NCBI RefSeq assembly: GCF_947500835.1
Contig: NZ_CANMTQ010000001.1
Location: 558,001-622,000 of the forward strand
DNA length: 64,000 bases
Source: an uncultured Halomonas sp.
GTDB lineage: Bacteria > Pseudomonadota > Gammaproteobacteria > Pseudomonadales > Halomonadaceae
Direction: 5' to 3'
Made by a program: the position numbers and the translations under genes. The notes below the pieces were generated by a model. That model saw only the letters and a program-made list of their open reading frames with translations, did no database searches and was not told the origin of the DNA. Each line of letters starts with the position of its first letter. Position 1 is the first letter of the stretch. Below are positions 25,141-38,247 of this stretch, one piece after another.

Positions 25141-25207
25141 CATAGATGTATTCTTACCGGATGAAGCCGCCATCAGGACGCCAACAATAACCAACAATAG
25201 ATAGCGA

Positions 25208-25912
25208 CTACAGACGCTCGAGATAGCGGGTGCCGCCCAGCTGGCGCATTTGTCTGCGAATCCATTGGCTTCGCTGCTGGATGTAGGGAGAGGGGTTGGA
25301 TGCACTCCACTCCCGAGGATTGGGCAGGATAGCGGCCAGGTAACTTGCTTGCGATGCGCTTAAATTCGCCCCGGAAACACCGAAATAATGCTGCGCCGCG
25401 GCTTCCAGACCGAATATGCCGCTATCCCACTCGACGATGTTGAGATAGACCTCGAGGATACGCTCCTTGGGCCACAGCAGCTCGATGAGCAGGGTAAACC
25501 ATGCCTCCAGCCCCTTGCGCAGCCAATTGCGCCCCGTCCATAGAAATAGATTCTTGGCGGTCTGCTGGCTGATGGTACTGGCGCCACGCAGACCATTGCC
25601 GGATTGCCAGGCAGATACGGCCTTACGCAGTTGGCCCAGATCGAAGCCATGATGGGAGGGAAACTTCTGATCTTCCGCGGCGATCACGGCAATCTTGGCG
25701 TGATCGGACAAATCGCTCCAGGAAGTCCAATCCTGGCGAATATTCAGGGTTTCTCCTGATATCCAGGACTGCACCTTGCGTTCGACCATCACCATGGAAC
25801 CGAATACCGGCACCACCCGAAATATCATTACCAGTAATACGGAAAGGGCCACAAAGCCGACAATGGCAATCAGTGTGTAGCGCAGTAGCCGACGCGGCCA
25901 GTCCTGGGTCAT
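25208..25912 (-). CDS. mtgA: Monofunctional biosynthetic peptidoglycan transglycosylase
   Basis: MtgA polymerises lipid II into glycan strands in the periplasm. The 234-residue protein has one N-terminal membrane anchor (about 14-36) and a GT51 domain with the catalytic glutamate in VIAAEDQKFPSHHGFD, then GASTISQQTAKNLFLW and KERILEVYLNIVEW. Length is typical (about 230-240). It stands alone between convergent and tandem neighbours. Confidence 0.94.
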   Translation of the reverse strand: MTQDWPRRLLRYTLIAIVGFVALSVLLVMIFRVVPVFGSMVMVERKVQSWISGETLNIRQDWTSWSDLSDHAKIAVIAAEDQKFPSHHGFDLGQLRKAVSAWQSGNGLRGASTISQQTAKNLFLWTGRNWLRKGLEAWFTLLIELLWPKERILEVYLNIVEWDSGIFGLEAAAQHYFGVSGANLSASQASYLAAILPNPREWSASNPSPYIQQRSQWIRRQMRQLGGTRYLERL

Positions 25913-26010
25913 GCGGTTTCTCTATATTTGTGAAATGACCCAGTATAACAATGCCGCCTCCCCTGGCGGAAAGGCGATATCAAGAACCAATTGTCAGGTT
26001 TGATTGCCGA

Positions 26011-27144
26011 TTATCTCAACGGCACGCTCGCATAGGTTGACTCTCCGCGCGCATTGGCTAGCGCCGCTACCGCCCTTGAAATAGGCTCCTGTTCTAGAGT
26101 GTCCGGGATCACCGCCAACGTTCCTTGCTCATCCTGAAGCTCTCGGCCCGAGCGGGTATAGAGACGTTCTTGCCGAGGCGGCACACCATAAAACTCGCGA
26201 TAGCACTTCGAGAAGTGCGGCGTGGAGACGAAACCACAGGCGGACGCCACGTCGATGATCGGCATCGACGTCTGCTTCAGGAATTGTCGTGCGCGGGTAA
26301 GCCGAAGACGTAGATAGTAGCGTGATGGCGAACAGTGCAGATACTTTTGAAACAGTCGCTCCAGCTGACGGCGCGAAATGTCGACATAGGCTGCCAATTC
26401 ATCGAACCCGATGGGCTCTTCCAAATTGGCCTCCATCAACGCGACAATTTCGAGCAACTTGGGCTGAGTAGTGCCTAACATATGTTTGAGCGGCATGCGC
26501 TGATGATCCTGCTCGTTGCGTACGCGCTCATAAATGAACATCTCGGAAATCGCCGCGGACAGGTCATGGCCATGATCACGCCCAATCAAGGTGAGCATCA
26601 TGTCCAGGGGCGCGGTACCGCCTGAAGCAGTGAAACGGTTACGGTCGATGGAAAAGAGCCGAGCAGAGAGTGCAATGCGGGGGAACGCCTCCTTCATGGC
26701 GGCCAGACATTCCCAATGAACGCTTGCTTCGAAGCCATCGAGCAGTCCAGCCCGGGCCAGGGCCCAGCTACCGGTGCATACCGCACCCATGCGACGTAAC
26801 TGCCGTGTCTGAGCCTGCAACCAGCTGACGTGTTCACGACTTACGCTTCGATTGGCGCCCACGCCACCACATACCACCACCCAGTCCAGGGTGAGTGGAA
26901 TGGCAATGGACGCATCCGGCGTCACCTGTACACCGTCACTTGCATGGATCGGCAAGCCATCCTGACTCAGGGTATACCAGCGATACAGCTCGCGCCCTGC
27001 AAGCTGATTGGCCATGCGCAGGGGCTCGATGGCAGACGCCAGCGAAATCAGCGTGAAGTTATCCAGCAGCAAGAAGCCGAGGGTCTGGGGAATGACTGCC
27101 TTGGGAGTCGCGGGTGCTGCCTTCGTCACGGTAGACGTTGCCAT
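26011..27144 (-). CDS. gbdR: GbdR-type regulator of glycine betaine catabolism (AraC family with DJ-1/PfpI domain)
   Basis: A 377-residue GlxA-type regulator: an N-terminal DJ-1/PfpI-like sensor domain (GFLLLDNFTLISLASAIEPL near residue 24, VCGGVGANRSVSREHVSWL, GAVCTGSWALARAGLL) and a C-terminal AraC domain with two helix-turn-helix motifs (DISRRQLERLFQKYLHCSPS; VASACGFVSTPHFSKCYREF). From memory it closely follows Pseudomonas GbdR, which senses glycine betaine and dimethylglycine. Neighbouring formaldehyde-detoxification (frmA, fghA) and serine deaminase (sdaA) genes fit that regulon. The ligand is inferred from homology. Confidence 0.85.
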   Translation of the reverse strand: MATSTVTKAAPATPKAVIPQTLGFLLLDNFTLISLASAIEPLRMANQLAGRELYRWYTLSQDGLPIHASDGVQVTPDASIAIPLTLDWVVVCGGVGANRSVSREHVSWLQAQTRQLRRMGAVCTGSWALARAGLLDGFEASVHWECLAAMKEAFPRIALSARLFSIDRNRFTASGGTAPLDMMLTLIGRDHGHDLSAAISEMFIYERVRNEQDHQRMPLKHMLGTTQPKLLEIVALMEANLEEPIGFDELAAYVDISRRQLERLFQKYLHCSPSRYYLRLRLTRARQFLKQTSMPIIDVASACGFVSTPHFSKCYREFYGVPPRQERLYTRSGRELQDEQGTLAVIPDTLEQEPISRAVAALANARGESTYASVPLR

Positions 27145-27359
27145 AAGCCCCTCTCTTGAGGTGTTGCCCTCTACCTGATCGATGAGGGTCTCATTGTGAT
27201 TAGGTACCGCTATAACGTTATATCGACCTTGTTATTCACTATAAAAGCCATGTCGTTTTACGCTACCGAATTTTCACTTTTACGCTGAGAATAAGAATTT
27301 ATTCACGAATTTTGTCGCAAACAAGCACAAGAGTGACGTTTTCAATTCAAAGACACCAC

Positions 27360-27390
27360 AAAAAAAGACGCTCCTGAAGGCAGAAGCGTC
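27360..27390 (-). terminator. Rho-independent terminator after fghA
   Basis: On the minus strand a 10-bp stem, GACGCTTCTG with CAGGAGCGTC (one T-G pair), has a CCTT loop and is followed by seven T residues, 35 nt past the fghA stop. Confidence 0.9.
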
Positions 27391-27424
27391 GTTTGCGTGC
27401 AAGTAGATTTTGCGTCTATTGAGG

Positions 27425-28279
27425 TCAGGCTATCTTGAGATGCTTGGCGTGATAGCGCAGATGTTCTTCGATGAAGGTCGCGATGAAGTAGTAGCTATGG
27501 TCATAACCGGGCTGGCGTCTCAGGGTCAGAGGATGGTCGCGTTTCTCACAGGCGGCCTCAAGGTGCTCCGGTTTCAACTGCTCTTCGAGAAAGTTGTCGT
27601 CCTCGCCCTGATCGATGAACAACGGCTGCCGAGAAGCGCCTTTGGCGACCAGTTCGCAGGCGTCATACTGGGTCCATTTACCGCGATCGTCACCCAGATA
27701 ATTGCTGAAAGCCTTCTGCCCCCAAGGCACTTCGCTGGGATTGACCACCGGGGAGAACGCCGACACCGAGGCATATCGCCCTGGCTGACGTAGCGCCATT
27801 ATCAGCGCGCCATGGCCTCCCATGGAGTGCCCGCTGATGGATTCACGACCGTTGACCGGGAAGTGCTGGCGTACTACCGAGGCCAACTCCTCATTGACGT
27901 AATCGTACATGCGATAGTGCTTCGACCAGGGCTCCTGGGTCGCATTGACATAGAAACCGGCCCCGGAGCCGAAATCGTAACTATCGTGCTCGCCGGGCAG
28001 ATCCAGCCCTCGCGGGCTGGTATCAGGACAGACGATCGCCATGCCAAGCTCCGCAGCCACGCGTTGGGCCCCTGCTTTCTGCATGAAGTTCTCGTCGGTA
28101 CAGGTCAAGCCCGAAAGCCACCACAGCAGGGGCACCTTGCCCTGCTCTGCCTGGGGCGGCAAATAGATTGAAAAGGTCATTTCGCAATCGAGCGCTCGAG
28201 CGTAATGCTTGTAGCGCTTGAGCCAACCACCGAAACACTTGTTGGCGGACACCTGCTCTATGGTTTCGGACATGCTCAT
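27425..28279 (-). CDS. fghA: S-formylglutathione hydrolase
   Basis: This enzyme hydrolyses S-formylglutathione to formate and glutathione, the second step of glutathione-dependent formaldehyde removal. The 284-residue alpha/beta hydrolase shows the esterase D layout: LLWWLSGLTCTDENFMQKAG, the nucleophile serine in SGHSMGGHGALI (about residue 150) and a catalytic aspartate and histidine near GEDDNF and GYDHSYYF. The ATG at 28279 has AAGGAG upstream; a longer frame to 28354 has no ribosome site. It lies downstream of frmA on the same strand. Confidence 0.95.
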   Translation of the reverse strand: MSMSETIEQVSANKCFGGWLKRYKHYARALDCEMTFSIYLPPQAEQGKVPLLWWLSGLTCTDENFMQKAGAQRVAAELGMAIVCPDTSPRGLDLPGEHDSYDFGSGAGFYVNATQEPWSKHYRMYDYVNEELASVVRQHFPVNGRESISGHSMGGHGALIMALRQPGRYASVSAFSPVVNPSEVPWGQKAFSNYLGDDRGKWTQYDACELVAKGASRQPLFIDQGEDDNFLEEQLKPEHLEAACEKRDHPLTLRRQPGYDHSYYFIATFIEEHLRYHAKHLKIA

Positions 28280-28390
28280 GAACGACTCCTTGATCGAGAT
28301 ACTCGCCCTGCGACTGCCCACGATGGGCAACGTCGCGGAGACGAGGTTTATCACCGTTGCAGTTACGGACGCTAATTAGCAGCGGCGCGT

Positions 28391-29755
<1,365 letters not shown>

Positions 29756-29764
29756 TCAGGCTTA

Positions 29765-30538
29765 TTAGGTGGCCAGGCTACTGGACTCGTTCTGGCGCTC
29801 ATGATCGTCGAAAAGCGGCCGTAGACTGTCATTGAGATAACGATTGTCAAATTCCGCTACTTTCGCCAATGCCTGGGGGTTCGGCAGGCATACGCGATGA
29901 CGCTCCCGCAACACCAGGTTCTGTTCACGCAAGCTGCTGAAAGTACGACTGACATGCACTGAACTCAATCCCAGTGCATCACCAATCTGTTCCTGGGAAA
30001 GAGGCAGGCGAAAATGCCCGCCGTTGACCGCGCAGGTCTGATTCAGGCGCTCATACATCTCAAAAATAAAATGTGCCAAACGCTGTTGAGCCGATCGCCG
30101 AGCCAGATTGACCAGCCGCTCGGTCAGCAATGCTTGTTGGCGACTGACGATGGCAAACAACACCGCAGTCAAGATGGTAGAGGTACGGAAAATTTCTATC
30201 AAGCGATGATGGGGAAAGTGACAGATCACGGCGTCATCAATCATCGCGAGTCCAGTGAGCCGCTGGGAAAAGGCGAATTCACGCATGCCGATGATATCTC
30301 CGGGGAGATACAGCTCGAGAATCTGACGGCTGCCATCTCCCATGTTGCGAAAGGAGTAGGCCCAACCCTTGCTGATCGTGCAGAATTCCGTCGCCTTATC
30401 GCCCTCCTTCCACAGTGTTTGACCGGCCTGCACCTCGACTGGACTCTCTTCGAGCCTGTGTAGCAAGCGCTTGTCCTCTTCCGATAGAGCGCAATAGTTG
30501 CTGAAAAGCCGAACGATACAGCTGTCTTCTTTTTCCAC
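29765..30538 (-). CDS. Crp/Fnr-family transcriptional regulator
   Basis: A 257-residue regulator with a cyclic-nucleotide-binding-like domain (about 30-140; GQTLWKEGDKATEFCTISKGWAYSF, LELYLPGDIIGMREF) and a C-terminal winged helix (about 160-235; LPLSQEQIGDALGLSSVHVSRTFSSLREQNL). The N-terminal cysteine cluster of oxygen-sensing Fnr is not evident, so direct oxygen sensing is unlikely. The GTG at 30538 is chosen because GAGGAAGG lies seven bases upstream; a TTG at 30544 is the alternative. It sits between sdaA and frmA with about 200-nt gaps, so it is probably monocistronic. Ligand unknown. Confidence 0.82.
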   Translation of the reverse strand: MEKEDSCIVRLFSNYCALSEEDKRLLHRLEESPVEVQAGQTLWKEGDKATEFCTISKGWAYSFRNMGDGSRQILELYLPGDIIGMREFAFSQRLTGLAMIDDAVICHFPHHRLIEIFRTSTILTAVLFAIVSRQQALLTERLVNLARRSAQQRLAHFIFEMYERLNQTCAVNGGHFRLPLSQEQIGDALGLSSVHVSRTFSSLREQNLVLRERHRVCLPNPQALAKVAEFDNRYLNDSLRPLFDDHERQNESSSLAT

Positions 30539-30748
30539 GATCAAACCTTCCTCGTCTTGATTGGCAATAGGGAACCTTCATCCCGAGTCTAGAATTCACG
30601 AGGTATTTGAATTACCTGCTTGGGCCATCAAATAGCTTATGTAATTTTTATGGTCGCTTGACAAAATACTTCAGCAACTTTTTGTAAGCTATTCTACTCC
30701 TATTCAACAGCACCGTATCACTAGTGGCAAAAATGAGTCTAAAGCATT

Positions 30749-30776
30749 AAAAAGACGCTCATCAGAGCGCCTTTTT
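30749..30776 (-). terminator. Terminator after sdaA
   Basis: On the minus strand GGCGCTC pairs with GAGCGTC (one G-T pair) around a TGAT loop, followed by five T residues, 19 nt past the sdaA stop. Confidence 0.85.
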
Positions 30777-30794
30777 GTTTAACGATTCGTTTGA

Positions 30795-32174
30795 TCAACA
30801 CTCGATGGTGTTGACCGCCAGCCCCCCGCGAGAAGTTTCCTTGTACTTGTCCTGCATGTCACGGCCGGTGTCGCGCATGGTTCGAATGACTTTGTCCAGA
30901 GAGATGAAATGCTCCCCATCGCCCCGAAGCGCCATTTGAGCGGCATTGATTGCTTTTATCGACGCCATGGCATTGCGCTCGATGCAGGGAATCTGAACGA
31001 GGCCACCCACCGGATCGCAGGTCAGTCCAAGATTGTGCTCGAGACCGATCTCTGCAGCGTTCTCGACCTGCTCGGGAGTGCCTCCCATGACCTCGGCGAG
31101 CCCTGCCGCCGCCATGGCGCAGGCGGAACCCACCTCGCCTTGGCAGCCCACTTCGGCGCCGGAAATCGAGGCGTTCTTCTTGCACAAAACGCCCACGGCC
31201 CCGGCGGCCAGCAGGAACTCGACCACGTCTCGCTCATAGGCGTCGGGCTGAAATTTCATGTAATAGTGCAACACTGCCGGAATGATGCCGGCTGCACCAT
31301 TGGTGGGCGCGGTAACCATGCGATCACCCGCAGCGTTCTCTTCGTTGACTGCCAGGGCAAAGACATTGACCCAATCCATGGCCGAAAAGGTGGAAGTAAT
31401 CAGGCTCGGGCTCTCTTCAACGGTTTGTAGTCGCTGATAAAGCTGTTTAGCGCGGCGCTTGACGTTAAGACCACCCGGAAGAACACCATCTTGCTGCACA
31501 CCATGATCAACGCAGGCACGCATGGCCTCCCATACCCGCCACAGCTCGCTACGAATTTTATCCTCATCTCGCCAGACTTTTTCGTTTTCCAGCATGATCT
31601 CGCTGATACGCATGTCGTGCTTGCGGCACATGACCAGCAGTTCTTCCGCATTACTGAAATTGTAGGGCAGGACCGTCGTATCCGTGTCCAGCTCTCCCGC
31701 CTGGGCCTGTTCCTCGTTGATGACGAAGCCGCCGCCTACGGAATAATAGGTATTGCGATAAAGCTCCTCGTTGTGACCATGGGCGATCAAACGCATGGCA
31801 TTAGGATGATGTGGTAGATTCTCTTCGAGTAGCTGCATGTCCCGCGCCCAGACGAATGCTACCGCCAACCGACCGTCAAGCATCAGGGTCTGGGCCTCGA
31901 GCAGTTCTTCGATACAGGGATTGATGATGGCGGGATCGATGACATCCGGGCGCTCTCCCATCAAGCCCATGATGATGGCGCGATCGGTACCGTGCCCTAT
32001 GCCCGTGGCGGACAACGAGCCATAAAGCTGCACTTCGACACGGGCCACCCGCTCAAGCAAATCCCGCTCGCGCAGCTCCTCGACAAAGTCGTAGGCTGCT
32101 CGCATTGGCCCCACGGTATGTGAACTGGATGGGCCGATGCCGATCTTGAAAAGGTCGAATACGCTGATAGCCAT
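30795..32174 (-). CDS. sdaA: L-serine ammonia-lyase (iron-sulfur, single chain)
   Basis: This enzyme deaminates L-serine to pyruvate and ammonia with an oxygen-sensitive 4Fe-4S cluster. The 459-residue protein has an N-terminal beta domain opening with [20 protein letters not shown] and a C-terminal alpha domain with cluster-type cysteines in [20 protein letters not shown] and [19 protein letters not shown] LysR gene is divergent from it across 270 nt and is the likely regulator. Next to gbdR, frmA and fghA it fits the final step of glycine betaine to pyruvate conversion (betaine, dimethylglycine, sarcosine, glycine, serine). Confidence 0.95.
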   Translation of the reverse strand: MAISVFDLFKIGIGPSSSHTVGPMRAAYDFVEELRERDLLERVARVEVQLYGSLSATGIGHGTDRAIIMGLMGERPDVIDPAIINPCIEELLEAQTLMLDGRLAVAFVWARDMQLLEENLPHHPNAMRLIAHGHNEELYRNTYYSVGGGFVINEEQAQAGELDTDTTVLPYNFSNAEELLVMCRKHDMRISEIMLENEKVWRDEDKIRSELWRVWEAMRACVDHGVQQDGVLPGGLNVKRRAKQLYQRLQTVEESPSLITSTFSAMDWVNVFALAVNEENAAGDRMVTAPTNGAAGIIPAVLHYYMKFQPDAYERDVVEFLLAAGAVGVLCKKNASISGAEVGCQGEVGSACAMAAAGLAEVMGGTPEQVENAAEIGLEHNLGLTCDPVGGLVQIPCIERNAMASIKAINAAQMALRGDGEHFISLDKVIRTMRDTGRDMQDKYKETSRGGLAVNTIEC

Positions 32175-32444
32175 GGAACTTTCCTCACCTTATCTTGCCG
32201 GTGCGCTTCACAAACCGACCCTGTAAAGCAGGTCGCTTGAGGCAACTCGGCTAATTGTGGAATCTAGTTATGGAATTTAGCCCTAGCCTGCCTAGATCCC
32301 TACGGAGAGACAATCGAAAATAACTGACCTACAGTTTAGTATAACTATAGCGAAAGCATTGGATATTGCGCATATCGCCATTAGCAATTCAAATAAGGTT
32401 ATAAATATGCTTCCTTCATCGTTGCGCTTCACGACTACTAAACC

Positions 32445-33374
32445 ATGAACCGTTCTCTCAATGGGCAAACCCACGCTTGGCTAAAGGTTTTTGTGGTTAG
32501 CGCTCACCACCTCTCTTTCACTCGTGCCGCGGAGGAACTACACGTGACCACCGGCGCGGTGAGTCAACAGATCAAGCAGCTCGAGGAGCGGCTGGGATTC
32601 AAGTTGTTCCGGCGCTTGCCACGCCAGCTGGAACTGACCGATGAAGGACGACGTTTGGCGGCGGTCGTCGACGAGGCTTATCAGTCCGTGGGGCAGGAAG
32701 TACGTCGTCTTCGCAGCGGCGTGATGAGTGGTGTACTGCGGCTGCGTTCGGTGCCTTCCTTCCTCGACAAATGGGTAATGCCGCGCTTGCCCCGGTTACA
32801 GGCTCGTTTCCCTGACATCGAGCTACGCATCATCGTGGAAGACAGCACTATTTCGCTGCGGGCCGGTGATTTCGACCTGGCGCTGGATCTGAACGATGGC
32901 CGCTATCCAGGGTTTCATATCACACCGTTGATGGATGAAGTGATCTTCCCGGTTTGCGCGCCTTCGCTACTGCGAGGCAAACCGCCTCTCACTCGACCCG
33001 AAGATCTCGCCTGGTATCCTCTTTTGCATGATGTTACCGCCTGGCGGGGCAGTCACGATTACGCGGAATGGGAGCATTATCTGAACGCCATCAAAGCCCC
33101 ACCCATCAACCTGCGGCGGGGTTACACCTTCAATCGCAACCAGTTGACCATCGATGCCGCCATTGCGGGCATGGGTGTGGCAATCGCACGACGCACCCTG
33201 ATCACCAATGAACTAAAAACCGGCGCGCTGATTGCTCCGCTCTCGCAGCGGGTCGCCACGGACAAGCGTTACGGTATCGTTTATTCCCAGGGAGCATTGG
33301 ATGATCGGCGAGTACGCGTCGTACACGATTGGCTGGTGGAGGAAGCACAGCGCCACAGTGACTATCAACATTAG
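32445..33374 (+). CDS. LysR-family regulator, GcvA-like, divergent from sdaA
   Basis: A 309-residue LysR protein: an N-terminal winged helix (about 8-70; LSFTRAAEELHVTTGAVSQQIKQLEE) and a substrate-binding domain from about residue 90 ([32 protein letters not shown]). The N-terminal pattern and length are close to GcvA and similar glycine or serine regulators. The divergent placement over 270 nt from sdaA is the usual LysR arrangement for a regulator and its target. An inverted repeat, CATTAGCT with AGCTAATG (33369-33394), overlaps its stop codon. Which effector it senses is unknown. Confidence 0.86.
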   Translation: MNRSLNGQTHAWLKVFVVSAHHLSFTRAAEELHVTTGAVSQQIKQLEERLGFKLFRRLPRQLELTDEGRRLAAVVDEAYQSVGQEVRRLRSGVMSGVLRLRSVPSFLDKWVMPRLPRLQARFPDIELRIIVEDSTISLRAGDFDLALDLNDGRYPGFHITPLMDEVIFPVCAPSLLRGKPPLTRPEDLAWYPLLHDVTAWRGSHDYAEWEHYLNAIKAPPINLRRGYTFNRNQLTIDAAIAGMGVAIARRTLITNELKTGALIAPLSQRVATDKRYGIVYSQGALDDRRVRVVHDWLVEEAQRHSDYQH

Positions 33375-33445
33375 CTATTTTTTAGCAGCTAATGAGCCAA
33401 TACGATAAAATAGCACACTAACTAGCTAGTATCGCAAGGACTCGA

Positions 33446-34093
33446 ATGATCCCCACATCTTTACCGGGCCAGATAGGCTTTCGGCCCCTGTGCGTGCGTG
33501 GCGTCGCCTACACTCTTCTTGTCGCCGCCATGATGCAGGGCGTATTTTACGAAACCACTTCCAGTGCCGCAGGACGCTTCACGGAGTACGGCGTTACTGA
33601 AATAGCGCAGTCGCTGTTCTTACTGATGGCAATAGTATTGGCCATCGTTGCACGGATGATCGATCGAACCCTTGTGCCCCAGGTGAGCCTGCTGCTGATT
33701 GGTTTACTGGGCGCATCACTCATTCGAGAACAGGACTCTTGGCTCGATAAGCATGTCTTCGATGGCGCCTGGCAGATTCTGGTCAGCTTGTTGATAGTGC
33801 CGGTTCTATTCATGGTGGTCCGAAAGCGACAAACCTTCGCCCTTCAATTAGAGCGCCTGGCCAACACCTTCGTTTTCGGCATGTTCGCTGCCGGCTTTTT
33901 AACGGTCTATGTCTTTTCGAGACTTTTTGGCAGAAGCGAGATGTGGAAAGCTGTTCTCGGCGAGCACTACCTGCGTATCTTCAAGGACGCGGTTGAAGAG
34001 ACAGTCGAGCTGTTCGGCTATGCCTTGCTGCTGATCGCCATGTTCGAACTCGTATTGCTGATTCGCCGCTGGCAACGCGCGTCGCCGACCTGA
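33446..34093 (+). CDS. Unassigned multi-pass membrane protein
   Basis: I do not recognise a family. The 215-residue protein has about six hydrophobic helices (roughly 18-36, 54-70, 79-94, 108-126, 140-160 and 186-206). Charged, conserved-looking patches lie between them: FTEYGVTEIAQSLF before helix 2, REQDSWLDKHVFDGAW between 3 and 4, and FKDAVEETVELFGYALL leading into the last helix. The repeated Glu-rich helix starts suggest two related halves. AAGGACTC precedes the ATG. It follows the LysR gene by 71 nt and ends before a strong terminator. No enzymatic motif is visible. Confidence 0.75.
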   Translation: MIPTSLPGQIGFRPLCVRGVAYTLLVAAMMQGVFYETTSSAAGRFTEYGVTEIAQSLFLLMAIVLAIVARMIDRTLVPQVSLLLIGLLGASLIREQDSWLDKHVFDGAWQILVSLLIVPVLFMVVRKRQTFALQLERLANTFVFGMFAAGFLTVYVFSRLFGRSEMWKAVLGEHYLRIFKDAVEETVELFGYALLLIAMFELVLLIRRWQRASPT

Positions 34094-34145
34094 TGACGCC
34101 TTGAACGAGTCCGCTAGCAATGTAAACAGCTGACGACAGCATCAA

Positions 34146-34186
34146 CGACACCGCCCGCGGTTTTATCCGCGGGCGGTGTCGTTTTA
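34146..34186 (+). terminator. Strong terminator between the membrane protein gene and rpoD
   Basis: A perfect 15-bp stem, CGACACCGCCCGCGG (34146-34160) with its complement (34167-34181), has a TTTTAT loop and is followed by TTTTATAT on the plus strand. It serves the upstream plus-strand gene and may also stop rpoD transcripts, although the minus side has no T run. Confidence 0.9.
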
Positions 34187-34216
34187 TATCCATTTTATGC
34201 TAATGCACTTACCGGC

Positions 34217-36070
<1,854 letters not shown>

Positions 36071-36268
36071 AGAGACCCTATCTCGACGAAGAGGAATGAA
36101 ACACCCGGGTGAATCAGTGGTGAGAATTCGGTTAGCCTCGAATTGTAGCGGCTAACACAACAAGCCCACCAGTATTCTGTTTGCAGCCTAATCCAGGTGT
36201 GTTAGGTTAATCTGTTGCATTTTCAGTATTGCCTTTAAATGGTGGCGATCGATCATAATTCAACCCAT

Positions 36269-38122
36269 TCAATGTTCGCGCGCGCCATCGCTTTTCAACA
36301 GTATCAGCAATTCCATCAAACGCTGTTTCTCTTCCCTGGATAGTTTCTCGCCGCCCTTTTCCCTGGCCAGCAATGTGTCATATTCGTTTTGCGGAGAGCT
36401 GCGGGACAAATGCTGTTGAAAATACGCTATCAGTCCGTCCAGCTCCGCTGCCCTGGCAGTTTTCGGTATCAATAGTTCGCGTTGCGCCAATGCTTCCAGT
36501 CGACTGCCTTCATGAGTCCCATGAAAATGCGCTAATAACACTTGAGAACTACGATACCGCCCTGCTCGAAGCAATCGGATCACCTCACAGCATAGCGCAC
36601 CATCGTCTGAGTCGATGCACCAGTCCAACGTATCTGGCAAACGCTCTACCAATTCTGGCTCATATATCAGCAACTGCAAGGTACGAGCCATGAGACTCAA
36701 CGGCCCATTGCGTTCACGTTGTCGCCCAGCCGCCGAGGATGCACTGGCCTGGGACTCATGGGAAGTGCCCGTAGCCGACGCTGCCATGCCACTCAGAGCC
36801 TGGTTCCTGGGTATTTCCCTGGCCTCTAGAAGCGCTTGAAAACGACCTTGTTCGACGCCGGTACGATTGGATAGTTCTCGCAACAACAATGACTTGAGAA
36901 CACCGTCCGGAAGCTGGCCCAGGGATGCGAGCACGCGACTGACGAAACGCTCACGATCTTCGACCTGCTGCAGATTGCGTCCTTTTGCTGCCTGATCGAA
37001 CAGGAATTCCGACAAGGGACTGGCACAGGTGATGCGATCGTTGAAAGCGTCAGGACCTTCGCGGCGGACCAGCGTATCCGGATCTTCTCCTTCCGGTAGA
37101 AACAGAAAACGCGCCTGGCGACCATCGATCATCTGAGGCAATACCGTATCCAAGGCACGCAGTGCCGCCTGCCGCCCGGCATTGTCGCCATCGAAGCAAA
37201 ACACCACCTCATTCACCAGCCGAAACAGGCGTTTGAGATGCTCCTCACTGGTAGAGGTGCCCAAGGTCGCCACCACATTGCGGATGCCGAACTGGGCCAG
37301 GGCCACCACATCCATGTACCCTTCGACGATTACCAGGCGGTCGAGCTGGCGGTTGGCCTTGCGCGCCTCATAAAGACCGTAAAGCTCGCGCCCTTTATGG
37401 AATACCGGCGTTTCCGGGGAGTTGAGATACTTGGGTTTGGCATCTCCCAGTACCCGACCACCGAAGGCAATCGTGCGCCCCTTGAAATCCCTGATCGGAA
37501 ACATCACCCGATCGCGAAAGCGATCGTAGCTGCGACCGCTGTCTTCATGTTGTACCAGCAGGCCATATTCGACCTGCACTGTTTCGGAAACACCCTGCCC
37601 TATAAGATGCCGCTTGAGCGCATCCCAGGCCGATGGCGCATAGCCAACACCAAAATCCTTGAGCACATCTTGTGATAGCCCGCGCTGTTCCAGATAGGAC
37701 CGCGCTGTCTTGCCCTCTGCCATCGGCAGGCGTTCGCGAAAGAAGCTTGCCGCCAACTCGAGCAGATTCACGCCCTCCTTGCGCTTCTTCTCGCGTTCTT
37801 GAACCCGAGGATCGTCGGCGCCTTCCCGAGGCACCTCGAGCCCAAGGCGAGACGCCAGCTGCTCCACCGCCTCAGGAAAAGGCAGGTTGTCGTATTCCAT
37901 CAGAAAGCGCAGAGCATTACCGCCCACACCGCAGCCAAAACAGTGATAGAACTGCTTATCCTGACTGACAGAAAACGACGGTGATTTTTCCTGATGGAAA
38001 GGACAAAGCCCCGTGTAATTCCGACCGGCCTTTTTCAACTGCACCCGCTCGCCCACCACTTCGACCACGTCGATGCGGGCAAGTAGATCGTCGATAAAGC
38101 TTTGAGGAATCTGGCCAGCCAT
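36269..38122 (-). CDS. dnaG: DNA primase
   Basis: DnaG makes RNA primers at the replication fork. The 617-residue protein has the zinc finger Cys40-His43-Cys61-Cys64 (CPFHQEKSP, HCFGCG), the RNA polymerase core with the TOPRIM motif VIVEGYMDVVAL near 258 and CFDGDNAGRQAA near 303, and a C-terminal helicase-binding domain ending around residue 610. The ATG at 38122 (MAGQIPQ) is the conserved start; an upstream in-frame extension is short and unlikely. It lies behind rpsU with a terminator between them. Confidence 0.97.
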   Translation of the reverse strand: MAGQIPQSFIDDLLARIDVVEVVGERVQLKKAGRNYTGLCPFHQEKSPSFSVSQDKQFYHCFGCGVGGNALRFLMEYDNLPFPEAVEQLASRLGLEVPREGADDPRVQEREKKRKEGVNLLELAASFFRERLPMAEGKTARSYLEQRGLSQDVLKDFGVGYAPSAWDALKRHLIGQGVSETVQVEYGLLVQHEDSGRSYDRFRDRVMFPIRDFKGRTIAFGGRVLGDAKPKYLNSPETPVFHKGRELYGLYEARKANRQLDRLVIVEGYMDVVALAQFGIRNVVATLGTSTSEEHLKRLFRLVNEVVFCFDGDNAGRQAALRALDTVLPQMIDGRQARFLFLPEGEDPDTLVRREGPDAFNDRITCASPLSEFLFDQAAKGRNLQQVEDRERFVSRVLASLGQLPDGVLKSLLLRELSNRTGVEQGRFQALLEAREIPRNQALSGMAASATGTSHESQASASSAAGRQRERNGPLSLMARTLQLLIYEPELVERLPDTLDWCIDSDDGALCCEVIRLLRAGRYRSSQVLLAHFHGTHEGSRLEALAQRELLIPKTARAAELDGLIAYFQQHLSRSSPQNEYDTLLAREKGGEKLSREEKQRLMELLILLKSDGAREH

Positions 38123-38175
38123 AGGCTTAGAGGAACCCAAGAGGCATGATAAAGGGGCGTAAAAAAGAAGGATCT

Positions 38176-38206
38176 ACAAAAACAAACGGCCACCGAATGG
38201 TAGCCG
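38176..38206 (-). terminator. Terminator between rpsU and dnaG
   Basis: On the minus strand CGGCTACC pairs with GGTGGCCG around ATTC, followed by TTTGTTTTT. A terminator at this place is known in the Escherichia coli operon, where it lowers primase output relative to ribosomal protein S21. Confidence 0.82.
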
Positions 38207-38247
38207 CTTGGCATCCCTCTGAGGTAGCACGCTACCCCCAGTACGGA

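Noticed and set aside
30655..30780. Possible small RNA on the plus strand (TTGACA near 30659, hairpin with T run near 30754-30776)
   Set aside because: There is no good -10 box at proper spacing, and the hairpin pairs better on the minus strand as the sdaA terminator.
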